Assembly: GCA_965243215.1 (NCBI GenBank)
Contig: CBDEUJ010000005.1
Span: 620,001-684,000 of the forward strand
Length of the DNA: 64,000 nt
From: JAJEFO01 sp009843725
GTDB lineage: Bacteria; Pseudomonadota; Alphaproteobacteria; Rhodobacterales; Rhodobacteraceae
Direction of reading: 5' to 3'
Part shown: positions 55,485 through 64,000 of the stretch, piece by piece
Layout: each line of letters starts with the position of its first letter
How positions within the stretch are numbered: the stretch's first letter is position 1
Made by a program: the position numbers and the translations under genes
The notes under the pieces: model-generated
Seen by the model: only the letters and a program-made list of their open reading frames with translations
What the model was told of the DNA's origin: nothing
Databases searched by the model: none

Positions 55485-57230
55485 ATGAGCGAAACATCCG
55501 TCAGACGCGACAACACGCCATGGCGCGCCCGAACGGCGGCAAGCCTTGTCATCGTCGTTGCAATCGCGACGGTCTGGTGGACAAACCAGTTCCTGACAGA
55601 GCGCTTTACCGAAACCACGCGATCGCGTGCGGAGGTTCGCCTCGCCCATTACTCCGGCAACATACTCAGCGAACTTCAGCGCAACCAGGTCGTGCCGCAG
55701 CTTCTGGCCCGCGACCCCGCGCTGATCAGGGCGCTGATGTCCGGGGACTTCCTGCAAAGCTCGCAGCGGCTCATCGAGTATCGCGACGGGATCGCCGCGG
55801 CGGGCCTCATGCTGCTGGACCGGGACGGACGTGCGGTCGCCGCGACCGACCGGGCACTCATCGGCTCCGCTCATCGCACGGCACCTTATTTCGTTGAGGC
55901 GTCTCGCTCCAACGACACGGTTTTTTCGACCAGTCTTCTTGAATCGGGCGCACGGGTCTTCACGCATTCGCGCAAGATCGAAGCGCAGGGCGAAATGCTC
56001 GGCGTCATCATGGTCGAGGTCGACCTCAAGAAGTTCGAGAGCAGTTGGGCCGGCTTCACCGATGCCGTCATCGTGTCGGACAGCGAAGCAACCATCATTC
56101 TCGCGACGGAACCGCGCTGGCGCGGACTGAGCGAAGAAGAGGCCCTGGCGGCGAGGCCCGTGCGGTCAGCAATGGAGCGCGCGGTTCGCGCCACGGCAAG
56201 CTGGGGCGCGCTTCCGGTGGAGGCCTACCTCAAAGGCGAAACCATCATGCGGCAGGAAGCACGGATCGGATTCCAGGGATGGCGCATTACGTCCTTCACG
56301 ACCTATGCGAGCATCCGCGAGCGCGTGAACGCGGTTCTCGCGCTGGAAATCATGGGATTCGCGATTCTTGTGGCGCTCGTGTCCTATTTGGTCAGCCGCC
56401 GAGCCACGTCACGGCTGAGATTCTTCCAGCGCGAGTCCGCCGAGCTCCGCCAGCTGAACATGGCTCTGCAGCGGGAAATCTCCGAGCGAAAGAGGGCGGA
56501 GAGGCACTTGAAGGTGGCCGAACAGACGCTGCAGCAGTCCTCGAAGCTCGCCGCCCTCGGCGAAATGTCGGCAGCGGTCAGCCACGAGCTGAACCAGCCG
56601 CTCGCCGCCATGAAGACGTATCTTGCCGGCGCAAGACTGCTGCTCGGCCGCCGCCGTGCCGACGAGGCCCTGTCTTCCTTTGAGCGAATCGACGACTTGA
56701 TCGAGCACATGAGCCAGATAACGCGCCAGCTCAAGTCGCACGCGCACAAGGGCGGCGGCGCCGCGAAGCCCGTCGACGTGCGGGAAAGCGTTTCCTCCGT
56801 CCTGTCGATGATGGAATCGCAACTCCGTCAGGACGACGCAAATGTCATCACTTCGCTTCCGCAGGATCCCGTGATCGTCCGCGTGGACAACGTTCGGCTT
56901 GAACAAGTCCTCGTGAACCTCGTCCGCAACGCACTGGACGCCACAAGTGCCACGCCCGAGCCCAGAATCGAGATTCTGGTCGCCGTTGGCGAAGAGGCAC
57001 TCGTCACGGTGCGGGACAATGGCGTCGGCATCGAAGATCTCGAAAAGCTCTTTGAGCCGTTCTATACTACGAAGATGCCAGGAGACGGGGTGGGACTGGG
57101 CCTCGCCATATCGTCGGGAATCGTGAACGAGCTTGGCGGCAGGCTGACCGCGCGAAACGGTCGGGACGGGGGAGCCGTGTTCGAAGTCACGTTGCCAATT
57201 TCCACAGAGGTCACGGCCGCGGCCGAGTGA
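55485..57230 (+). CDS. dctB: C4-dicarboxylate sensor histidine kinase, DctB type
   Basis: A 581-residue membrane sensor kinase. TM1 spans residues about 18-34, a periplasmic sensing region (double-PAS-like) about 35-285, and TM2 about 290-312. A coiled coil, the H-box SHELNQPLAAMK, the N-box NLVRNALDAT, and DNGVGI and GVGLGLAIS follow. The architecture and its partner gene match DctB, which senses succinate-type acids, but no dctP/Q/M transporter is adjacent, so the ligand is inferred. Its stop overlaps the possible dctD GTG start. Confidence 0.85.
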   Translation: MSETSVRRDNTPWRARTAASLVIVVAIATVWWTNQFLTERFTETTRSRAEVRLAHYSGNILSELQRNQVVPQLLARDPALIRALMSGDFLQSSQRLIEYRDGIAAAGLMLLDRDGRAVAATDRALIGSAHRTAPYFVEASRSNDTVFSTSLLESGARVFTHSRKIEAQGEMLGVIMVEVDLKKFESSWAGFTDAVIVSDSEATIILATEPRWRGLSEEEALAARPVRSAMERAVRATASWGALPVEAYLKGETIMRQEARIGFQGWRITSFTTYASIRERVNAVLALEIMGFAILVALVSYLVSRRATSRLRFFQRESAELRQLNMALQREISERKRAERHLKVAEQTLQQSSKLAALGEMSAAVSHELNQPLAAMKTYLAGARLLLGRRRADEALSSFERIDDLIEHMSQITRQLKSHAHKGGGAAKPVDVRESVSSVLSMMESQLRQDDANVITSLPQDPVIVRVDNVRLEQVLVNLVRNALDATSATPEPRIEILVAVGEEALVTVRDNGVGIEDLEKLFEPFYTTKMPGDGVGLGLAISSGIVNELGGRLTARNGRDGGAVFEVTLPISTEVTAAAE

Positions 57231-57247
57231 CCGACGGAGCAGAACGC

Positions 57248-58582
57248 ATGACACAGGCAATGAAGGTCGCCATCGTCGATGATCAAAAGGACATGCGCCA
57301 GTCCATCAGCCAGTGGCTTGCGCTGTCGGGATTCGACACAGAGACCTTTGGCAGCGCCGAAGACGCCCTGAAGGCATTGACGCCGGACTACCCGGGCGTG
57401 GTGATCAGCGACATCAAGATGTCAGGAATGGACGGAATAGACCTCCTGAAACGATTGATGAGCATTGACAGCACCTTGCCCGTCATCATGATCACGGGCC
57501 ACGGAGACGTCGCAATGGCCGTCGAGGCGATGCAGATTGGCGCGTTCGACTTTCTGGAAAAGCCTTTCAACCCGGACAGGATGACCGAACTCACCAAGCG
57601 GGCGGCCAATGCGCGACGCCTCACTCTCGACAGCAGGGCGCTGCGGCGCGAGTTGTCGGACGGGGCGAGTTTCACCAAGAGACTGGTTGGCGAGTCTCCG
57701 GTGATGGAGCGGCTTCGCGAAGACATCCTGGATCTTGCCCAGGCAGACGGCCACGTGCTGATCGACGGCGAGACGGGAACGGGCAAGACGTTGGTTGCCC
57801 ACGCGCTTCACGCGGCGGGTGCCCGGGCCGGCCGGAAATTCGCCCTGTTTTCCTGCGCCGCAGAAGACGAGGAGTCGCTCCCGGCCCGTCTTTTCGGGCC
57901 GTCAAGCGACAACAGCCAGCAGCCGCTGGTCGAAGAGACGCGTGGCGGCACGCTGATTCTGGAGGACATCGAGACCCTGCCGCATTCCGTTCAGGCCCGA
58001 CTTCTCTCCCGGCTGAACGAGGAGAGCACGCCCGCAAGAACCAGGATCGTGGCGATCTGCAACCTCCAGGAACCCGGAAAGACCTGCAAGGATGTGCTTC
58101 GCCCCGACCTGTTTTACCGGTTGACGGCAATGACCATCACTCTTCCGCCGCTGCGCCAAAGGGGTGAAGACATCCTGATGCTGTTCCAGCAGTTCCTGGA
58201 ACGGTTTGCCGAGGAATACGGTTGCGACGCACCCGAAGTCAGCACTCAGGAGGCGGCCCAGCTGCTGCAGGCACCCTGGCCCGGCAATGTCCGCCAGCTC
58301 ATGAACATCGCCGAACGCGCGGTCCTGCAATCGCGTCGCGGGTCAGGAACGATCACGTCCCTGCTCATGCTTGACAGCGAGCACGACGCCGGCATCAGCG
58401 TCACGACCGAAGGCAAGCCCCTGAAGGAACATGTCGAGGCCTTCGAGCGCATGCTGATCGACAACACGATGCGCCGTCACCGCGGCTCGATCGCAAACGT
58501 CATGGAAGAGCTGTGCCTGCCTCGCCGAACCCTGAACGAGAAAATGGCAAAGTACGGATTGCAGCGGTCAGACTATCTCTGA
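57248..58582 (+). CDS. dctD: DctD-like response regulator lacking the GAFTGA loop
   Basis: About 444 residues (451 if the GTG at 57227 is used). A receiver domain carries VAIVDDQKDMRQS, the phospho-Asp in VVISDIKMSGMDG, and EKPFNP with its Lys. A AAA+ domain follows with an intact Walker A, DGETGTGKTLVAHAL. The sigma-54-contacting GAFTGA loop is absent: LPARLFGPSSDNSQ runs straight on. Walker B reads LILEDIE instead of the usual LFLDEI. The C-terminal Fis-type HTH is LPRRTLNEKMAKYGL. It probably acts without sigma-54, as reported for Rhodobacter NtrC. It pairs with dctB. Confidence 0.85.
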   Translation: MTQAMKVAIVDDQKDMRQSISQWLALSGFDTETFGSAEDALKALTPDYPGVVISDIKMSGMDGIDLLKRLMSIDSTLPVIMITGHGDVAMAVEAMQIGAFDFLEKPFNPDRMTELTKRAANARRLTLDSRALRRELSDGASFTKRLVGESPVMERLREDILDLAQADGHVLIDGETGTGKTLVAHALHAAGARAGRKFALFSCAAEDEESLPARLFGPSSDNSQQPLVEETRGGTLILEDIETLPHSVQARLLSRLNEESTPARTRIVAICNLQEPGKTCKDVLRPDLFYRLTAMTITLPPLRQRGEDILMLFQQFLERFAEEYGCDAPEVSTQEAAQLLQAPWPGNVRQLMNIAERAVLQSRRGSGTITSLLMLDSEHDAGISVTTEGKPLKEHVEAFERMLIDNTMRRHRGSIANVMEELCLPRRTLNEKMAKYGLQRSDYL

Positions 58583-59146
58583 CCGACCGTCCTGCCGCAC
58601 GCCTCAGCGAAATGGCGAGGCTGCCAAGCACCCGCAAGATGCGAGGCATTTGACGACACCGCTGCATCCAAGAAGCGAGGCGGCCGCGATCTTCCGTCGT
58701 CCAAGGGCCGCCGCCGCTCGTAGGCTGAATTTTGCCTGCTTGACCGACACAGCGAATTTCGTCGTTGTATTTTTGGCGAGACCCCATTTATTTAGTGGGG
58801 CCGGCCCATGGAGCGCCTGATGCGCACGGCCGAGCCAAATGTTTCGCCGTTCCAGACACGTTGCCCAAAGTGCGGCACGCCGGTTCGGTGCAGTGGCCGA
58901 CATGGTCACGATTTTGGAAATGCCCGAGATCGGCGATCACACGCCGCCGGGACTGGAATGGGCGCCTTGAAAGAGGTGCTGGAGATGAACCGCGATGATG
59001 CGCGCATTGGACGGATGCGGCACGGTGCCGATTGTGACTGACTATCGGTCTGCCACCCTGATGCAGGCAGTCGCCTCAATTGAAAGTTGCAGAACACTGG
59101 GTCCGGCCTTGGCAGGCCGGCCTTCGATGCTGCACAGAAAGTCAAC
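58583..59146. other. 564-base region between dctD and rne (likely long rne leader)
   Basis: No gene is supported, although a 77-codon frame at 58808-59041 contains one CPKCG half-site. A possible promoter is TTGACC at 58740 with a weak TTGTAT at 58765. A CCCCA/TGGGG stem lies at about 58782-58800 and a perfect CCGGCC-TTGGCA-GGCCGG hairpin at 59103-59120. A long structured 5' leader would fit autoregulation of RNase E, as in E. coli, but this is inference. Confidence 0.4.
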
Positions 59147-61732
59147 ATGTCAAAGAAAATGCTCATCGATGCCACCCATGCCGAGGAGACGCGGGTCGTG
59201 GTGGCCGATGGAAACCAGGTCGAGGAATTCGACTTTGAATCCGAAAACAGGCGTCAACTCTCCGGAAACATTTACCTTGCGAAGGTAACGCGGGTCGAAC
59301 CCTCGCTTCAGGCCGCCTTTGTGGAATATGGCGGCAACCGGCACGGGTTCCTGGCGTTTTCCGAAATCCACCCGGACTACTACAAGATTCCGGTCGCCGA
59401 CCGAGAGGCGCTGATCGCCGAGGAAATGGCGATGGCGGAGGCCGAGGCGAAAGCCGAGGAAGAAGAGGTCAAGCCCAAGCGTCGCCGCCGGAGCGGCACC
59501 AAGGCCAAGGCGGAATCGGCCGTGACGGCTGACGAAACGGTTTCTAAGGCGGAAAGTGCCGGCGAGGCGGCCGCGAAAGACGTGGCCTCCGACGACGCGG
59601 ATGACACCGCGCGCCAGGATGCCGCCGCGGAATTGGCCGACAGTTCGGCAACTGCCGAGGACCCGGCCGAAGACACGTCAGCCGACATTCCATCCATGAA
59701 CGTCATCGACCTCGACGACGAGGGAAACGGCCAGCCCGAAGTTGACAGCGTTCAGCCCACGGACGCATCGGAAAGGGACGAGACGATCGAGTCCATTGCC
59801 GATGACGACACGGCGGAAGACATCCAGCGTCCGCGCCGGCAGCGGCAGCGGCAGCGGCAACGCAACTACAAGATCCAGGAAGTGATCGAGGTGCGCCAGA
59901 TCCTTCTTGTCCAGGTCGTAAAGGAGGAAAGGGGCAACAAGGGCGCGGCACTGACAACCTATCTCAGCCTTGCCGGACGCTACTGTGTCCTGATGCCAAA
60001 CACGGCGCGCGGCGGCGGGATCAGTCGAAAGATCACGAGCGCGTCGGATCGCAAGAAACTCAAGGCGATCGCCGATGGCATCGAGATTCCCAAGGGTGCG
60101 GGCCTGATCATCCGGACCGCAGGGGCCCAGCGCACGAAATCGGAGATCAAGCGGGACTACGAATATCTCCAGAGGCTCTGGGAACAGATCCGCGAGCTGA
60201 CGCTGAAGTCCATCGCGCCTGCCCAGATCTACGAGGAAGGCAACCTCATCAAGCGATCGATCCGCGATCTCTACAGCCGCGAGATCGACGAGGTGCTGGT
60301 CGAGGGCGAGGACGGCTTCCGCACGGCCAAGGACTTCATGAAAATGATCATGCCGAGCCATGCCAAGAACGTTAAGCTGTACAACGACCCGATGCCGCTG
60401 TTTGCACGGCACCAGGTCGAAAGCTACCTCGGCGGCATGTTCAACCCGGTCGTGCAGCTCAAGTCCGGGGGCTACATCGTCATTGGCCAGACCGAAGCGC
60501 TCGTCGCAGTCGACGTGAACTCCGGCCGGGCGACAAAGGAGGGATCGATCGAGAGCACTGCGCTCAAGACAAATCTCGAGGCTGCGGAGGAAGTCGCGCG
60601 CCAGCTTCGGCTTCGCGACCTTGCCGGCCTCATCGTGATCGACTTCATCGACATGGACGAGCGCAAGAACAACGCGGCGGTCGAGAAGCGGTTCAAGGAA
60701 AAGCTGAAGACGGATCGGGCACGCATACAGGTTGGCCGCATTTCGGGCTTTGGCCTGCTCGAGATGTCGCGTCAGCGGCTGCGTCCAGGCGTGCTTGAAG
60801 CCTCGACGCAGCCTTGCCCGTCCTGCCATGGCACCGGCCTCTTGCGCTCGATCGACAGCCTCGGCCTGACGATCCTGCGTCAGCTGGAAGAGGAAGGCGT
60901 GCGAAAGCGGTCAAGGGAGGTTCTGCTCAGGGTTCCGGTGCCGGTCATCAACTTCCTGATGAACACGAAACGCGAACATATCGCCCAGATCGAAATGCGC
61001 TATGGCATGGTCGTAAGGCTTGAGGCGGACCCCCACCTCGTTCCGCCGGAATTCTCGATCGAGAAGTTCAGGACCACGTCTCGCAGGATTGAATCGAGTG
61101 CGCCGGTAGTGTCCGCCGACGCCTCGCTCATGGCTGGCGCAGATGACGAAGCGGCGCCTGAGGAGGGTGTCGACGCGACGCTTTCCGAAGACGACGCCCG
61201 TCCGAAGAAAAGGCGCCGCCGCCGCCGCCGTCGCCGCGGAAAGGGCGTTGACGGGCAAGGTGAGGATAGCGCCGAAGTCGCGAGCGGAACCGAGGCGGAA
61301 TCGGACGTCAAGTCGGCGGCTCCTGACAAGGACCCGGAAACGAAGACGGACGAGTCCGACGGCGACGGGAAGCCCAAGCGCCAGCGGCGTCAGCGCAAGA
61401 AAGCCGACGCAACCGCCGAGGATGCCAGTGACGTGGATGCAGCGGCAGCCGTGAGCGCAGGCGACGAAGGGGCATCGACCGAATCCAAGCCCAAGCGGCG
61501 GCGCAGCCGCAAGAAAGAGGAACCTTCGGCGGACTTGGAGCCGCCGGCCCAACCGGAAGTTCAGGATGCCTCGATCCGGGAGCCGGAGGCGTTGCCTGAA
61601 AGCGAGCCTGCCCTCAAGCCGGCCGGCGAACCGGAAACGGGACCTGCCCCGGATCCGGTGATGGCTTCAGCGGACGACGGCGATGCCGACAAGAAGCCAC
61701 GGCGCATCGGCTGGTGGTCGCGGGAGCGCTGA
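59147..61732 (+). CDS. rne: Ribonuclease E
   Basis: An 861-residue endoribonuclease, core of the RNA degradosome. The S1 domain starts KMLIDATHAEETRVVVADG and is interrupted by an acidic and basic insertion of about 150 residues (roughly 88-240), then resumes at YKIQEVIEVRQILLVQVVKE. Catalytic Asp residues lie in AVDVNSGRAT and VIDFIDMDER; the zinc-link is PCPSCHGTG. The C-terminal 280 residues are disordered, with arginine-rich patches (KKRRRRRRRRRGK-like) for RNA and partner binding. The S1 insertion is typical of alphaproteobacteria. The start is ATG 59147. Confidence 0.94.
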   Translation: MSKKMLIDATHAEETRVVVADGNQVEEFDFESENRRQLSGNIYLAKVTRVEPSLQAAFVEYGGNRHGFLAFSEIHPDYYKIPVADREALIAEEMAMAEAEAKAEEEEVKPKRRRRSGTKAKAESAVTADETVSKAESAGEAAAKDVASDDADDTARQDAAAELADSSATAEDPAEDTSADIPSMNVIDLDDEGNGQPEVDSVQPTDASERDETIESIADDDTAEDIQRPRRQRQRQRQRNYKIQEVIEVRQILLVQVVKEERGNKGAALTTYLSLAGRYCVLMPNTARGGGISRKITSASDRKKLKAIADGIEIPKGAGLIIRTAGAQRTKSEIKRDYEYLQRLWEQIRELTLKSIAPAQIYEEGNLIKRSIRDLYSREIDEVLVEGEDGFRTAKDFMKMIMPSHAKNVKLYNDPMPLFARHQVESYLGGMFNPVVQLKSGGYIVIGQTEALVAVDVNSGRATKEGSIESTALKTNLEAAEEVARQLRLRDLAGLIVIDFIDMDERKNNAAVEKRFKEKLKTDRARIQVGRISGFGLLEMSRQRLRPGVLEASTQPCPSCHGTGLLRSIDSLGLTILRQLEEEGVRKRSREVLLRVPVPVINFLMNTKREHIAQIEMRYGMVVRLEADPHLVPPEFSIEKFRTTSRRIESSAPVVSADASLMAGADDEAAPEEGVDATLSEDDARPKKRRRRRRRRRGKGVDGQGEDSAEVASGTEAESDVKSAAPDKDPETKTDESDGDGKPKRQRRQRKKADATAEDASDVDAAAAVSAGDEGASTESKPKRRRSRKKEEPSADLEPPAQPEVQDASIREPEALPESEPALKPAGEPETGPAPDPVMASADDGDADKKPRRIGWWSRER

Positions 61733-62212
61733 ACGTCACGCGGAAGGGGCGTGTTCCGGGCATCGGGCATCCACGCTGCCTTTTGACGCTCGACCGCAAT
61801 CCGTTGCGGCGGCTACCCTCTGTTCGCATTCCGCGAGCGTCAGCCTTGTCTCGCGCAGGGGCATGCAACTCCGCGCGCCGCCGTTCACCCGGCCAGCCAG
61901 TGGAAGCCTGACGGCCCGGCCGCTCGATGTCCGCCGACGGCACGCGCTGGAATCGCACCTGTGTACAGGGCTTTGCATCGAATGGCGCGGCAAATTCACG
62001 CTCTCTGGTCGCTCTTGCGTCCCCTGTGCCGTGCCGGACAAGAGCTGTCCGGGAGCTCTGCGGAAGCAGATCCTGCAGAAAGGAAGGGGAACGGTGCACT
62101 GAGATGCGGCGTGTCGCGGGCGGACTCGTTGCGCACGCCTGTACACTGAAGCCGGGACGCGTTGAACGCCGCAAGGAGTGTCTTGCGCCGCCCTGCCCCG
62201 CCGCCGATCGCG
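61733..62212. other. 480-base intergenic region between convergent rne and the TusA-family gene
   Basis: No gene or RNA is recognised. Small frames on both strands lack family features and ribosome-binding sites. A weak CACGC/GCGTG stem at about 61738-61753 after rne has no T-run. Confidence 0.45.
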
Positions 62213-62458
62213 TCAGGAACTGGCGCGGCTTCCGGACTTTCGGATCGTGTAGATCTGGAGTCCGCCTTGCTCTTCGGAGTTCAATAGTGCGTGTCCATGC
62301 TCCCTGCAGAAATGCGGCACGTCCACGGCGGCTGCCGGATCGTCCACGACCAGCCTCAGGGTCGCCCCGGGCGCCATTGCGCGCAGGCGTTTCGCGGCCT
62401 TCAGCACTGGCAGCGGACAAAGGAGCCCCAGGGCATCGAGTTCCTCGTCAAATTCCAT
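62213..62458 (-). CDS. TusA-family sulfurtransferase-like protein
   Basis: An 81-residue protein with the TusA/SirA signature: DALGLLCPLPVLKAAKRL, in which the CPxP Cys is the persulfide-carrying residue, then PGATLRLVVDDPAAAVDVP. It is a sulfur carrier for tRNA thiolation, molybdenum cofactor or sulfur oxidation; the exact path is unknown. The ATG at 62458 is the family start; the very long frame upstream antisense to ccdA is an artefact. It is divergent from ccdA by 114 bases. Confidence 0.87.
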   Translation of the reverse strand: MEFDEELDALGLLCPLPVLKAAKRLRAMAPGATLRLVVDDPAAAVDVPHFCREHGHALLNSEEQGGLQIYTIRKSGSRASS

Positions 62459-62572
62459 CGGAGCGAGCGGTACGCGGCATGTTTCAGCTTGTCCACCGAG
62501 TTGTGACCCCCTGCGTCTGGGCAGAAGGGTTTGTTGTGCCTTATTTATCGGATTCGGAACCAAAGGGCATCC

Positions 62573-63328
62573 ATGTTCGGCATTGACATCTTCGACCTGA
62601 GCCTCCTGCCTGCCATGCTCGTGGCGCTGGCAGCGGGCTTCCTGTCCTTCCTGAGCCCCTGCGTCCTGCCAATCGTGCCCCCCTACCTTGCCTACATGGG
62701 CGGGGTGTCCGTAACCGAGATGCATGCAGCAAGTGGCCAAGCCTCCCGTCGCGTGCGCAATTCGGCCATCTTCTTCGTGCTCGGCCTCTCCACGGTGTTT
62801 CTCTTCCTTGGCTTCACCGCCAGCGCCTTCGGGCGCTTCTTCCTGACCAACCAAGGCTGGTTCGTGACGATCGCGGGAATCGTGATCATGGTGTTCGGAG
62901 CGCATTTCATCGGCGTCTTTCGCCTGAGTTTCATGGACCGCGAAATGCGCATTGATGCAGGCAACCGGGGCGGGTCGGAATTCGGAGCCTACATTCTTGG
63001 ATTGGCGTTCGCCTTTGGCTGGACACCTTGCATCGGCCCGATACTGGGTGCCATCCTGTCTCTGGCGGCAAGCGAGGCGGACGTGACGCGCGGCACTGCG
63101 CTTCTCGCGTTCTATGCCGCCGGCCTTGGCATCCCGTTCCTGCTTGTGGCGATGTTCTTCCCGAGACTGACCGGCTTCATGAACTGGATGCGCCGCAACA
63201 TGGACAAGATCGAGCGGATCACGGGCCTGCTGCTTTGGACTGTGGGTCTCTTGCTGCTCACGGGACAATTCACCGATTTCAGCTGGTGGCTGAACGAGAC
63301 CTTCCCCGTCCTGCAGTCCTTCGGCTAG
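62573..63328 (+). CDS. ccdA: Cytochrome c biogenesis protein CcdA (DsbD-like thiol transporter)
   Basis: A 251-residue membrane protein with about six TM helices. The two redox Cys are in LSPCVLPIVPPYLAY near residue 28 and GWTPCIGPILGA near residue 150. It passes reducing power from cytoplasmic thioredoxin to periplasmic apocytochrome or thiol proteins. The start is ATG 62573, immediately before the family N-terminus. Its juxtaposition to a sulfur-carrier gene is compatible with thiol metabolism but not proof of a link. Confidence 0.92.
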   Translation: MFGIDIFDLSLLPAMLVALAAGFLSFLSPCVLPIVPPYLAYMGGVSVTEMHAASGQASRRVRNSAIFFVLGLSTVFLFLGFTASAFGRFFLTNQGWFVTIAGIVIMVFGAHFIGVFRLSFMDREMRIDAGNRGGSEFGAYILGLAFAFGWTPCIGPILGAILSLAASEADVTRGTALLAFYAAGLGIPFLLVAMFFPRLTGFMNWMRRNMDKIERITGLLLWTVGLLLLTGQFTDFSWWLNETFPVLQSFG

Positions 63329-63364
63329 CCCTACCGAGTCATGACAAGTCTGGCTGGCAATGGA

Positions 63365-64000
63365 TCATTCGCTCTGCCGTAGTGCGTGCCGCTGACCGGC
63401 CCGGAACCCGATCCGATGGCCTATCGACGCACTGGTCAGGCGGGTTTGTCCATGCCACATGATCTGGTTGCCGGGCTCCGGATCGTGCTTGCGGTCGCGA
63501 TAGCCGCCGAGATGGGCTACGAGACGAACCGCGTCGCCGAGCCGCGCCGGCGGCTGCAGGTCATGCTCCAGCGCGTAGTCGCGCAGGAAGTCGAGCTCGT
63601 GGTCGGTGAACATCAGGTCCGGGTCACAGTCGGGCACCTGGCGACCGAGCAGCGTCATGACCATGATGCGCCACGCGATGACGGCGTTGATCGCGACCGC
63701 CCGCTGCAGGCGCTCCGCGGTGCGGAACAGCAGGAACTCGGTGCGGCAGCCGGACTTCAGGACGCGAAAGTAGTCTTCGACTTTCCAGCGCTGAAGGTAG
63801 TGGCCGACGATCTCGGCCGCGTCCTCCGCGCTCCCGACCGCGACCGTGGTCAGCAGGAACCATTGCACGGGGTCCTCGCCCTCGGGCGGCGCGACCTCCC
63901 GGACGTGGACGCCGTGCAGGGAGACCGGCTCCGCGCCGGGAACGGCGCCCGTCGCCGGCAGCGTGACGCGGCGGAACCGCAGCTCGCAGCTCGCCAGCCG
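63365..64000 (-). CDS. IS4-family transposase, 3' part (cut by window edge)
   Basis: The frame is open from a stop at 63365 to the end of the window (211 residues visible). The Y-(2)-R-(3)-E-(6)-K signature of IS4/Tn5-type DDE transposases is YLQRWKVEDYFRVLK, with the preceding TTVAVGSAEDA also typical. The Glu is the third catalytic residue; the Asp pair would lie beyond the window. After the signature, ERLQRAVAINAVIAWRIM and the C-terminal helix match Tn5-like proteins. No terminal repeat was identified downstream, so the element end is unresolved. Confidence 0.85.
   Translation of the reverse strand, partial: RLASCELRFRRVTLPATGAVPGAEPVSLHGVHVREVAPPEGEDPVQWFLLTTVAVGSAEDAAEIVGHYLQRWKVEDYFRVLKSGCRTEFLLFRTAERLQRAVAINAVIAWRIMVMTLLGRQVPDCDPDLMFTDHELDFLRDYALEHDLQPPARLGDAVRLVAHLGGYRDRKHDPEPGNQIMWHGQTRLTSASIGHRIGFRAGQRHALRQSE

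Noticed and set aside
58808..59041. 77-codon ORF with CPKCG, possible zinc-ribbon protein
   Set aside because: Only one Cys pair, no ribosome-binding site, and it lies in the probable rne leader.
62213..63268. 351-codon minus-strand frame containing the TusA domain
   Set aside because: Only the last 81 codons are TusA-like; the upstream part is antisense to ccdA.

Overview
The window is GC-rich bacterial chromosome, about 60 genes at high density on both strands. Gene content and order point to an alphaproteobacterium close to the Rhodobacterales: a Tol-Pal block running ybgC-tolQRAB-pal-cpoB-tilS-ftsH with ruvCAB upstream, a fused sat/cysC, a class II (CP4-like) aroA, a DUF1476 ATP-synthase zeta subunit, RNase E with an insertion in its S1 domain, a DUF1127 protein, and an aroK/aroB pair divergent from xerD. 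This placement is inferred from gene content and order; there is no rRNA or tRNA in the window.

Layout. 1-12.8 kb: housekeeping genes (COG1565 methyltransferase, pgeF, Lrp regulator, trxB, sat/cysC, aroA, trmB, pdeM, a VapBC module, folD, ftsH). 12.9-25 kb: tilS, cpoB, pal, tolB, tolA, tolR, tolQ, ybgC, then a roughly 2.8-kb interruption (DUF3500 gene, orphan Phd antitoxin, vapC remnant), then ruvB, ruvA, ruvC. 25-30.7 kb: DUF1127 gene with a clear terminator, then an accessory catabolic cluster (GMC oxidoreductase, SDR, sulfatase-type hydrolase, SDR). 31-38.5 kb: aroB, an IscB nuclease gene with an upstream candidate omega RNA, aroK, then divergently a tiny membrane protein, a secreted 515-residue protein, xerD and a CorC-type protein. 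38.6-46.3 kb: a MotB-like/MotA-like pair with an enormous coiled coil, chaC, a DUF2125 protein, tyrA and hisC. 46.8-58.6 kb: 5'-nucleotidase, an internally deleted IS5-type element, mmsA, a CBS-domain protein, coaD, the zeta subunit, purC, purS, an alcohol dehydrogenase, purQ, dctB and an unusual dctD. 59-64 kb: rne, a TusA-family gene, ccdA and the 3' part of an IS4-type transposase cut by the window edge.

The standout locus is the OMEGA (IscB) element lodged exactly at the aroK/aroB junction. Its end hairpin supplies the aroK stop codon. Its nuclease stop codon overlaps the aroB start (ATGA). The roughly 215 bases upstream of iscB carry stems and a core motif resembling known IscB omega RNAs, so the natural guide would come from the 3' end of aroK. 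No TnpA transposase is present, and the hairpin at the aroB side is degenerate, so the element looks fixed in place.

Other points of interest are a 105-bp minisatellite coding 35-residue coiled-coil repeats in the MotB-like protein, a DctD regulator lacking the GAFTGA loop, interruptions of the usual ruvB-ybgC and purS-purQ neighbourhoods, and several decayed mobile or toxin genes. I saw no CRISPR array.
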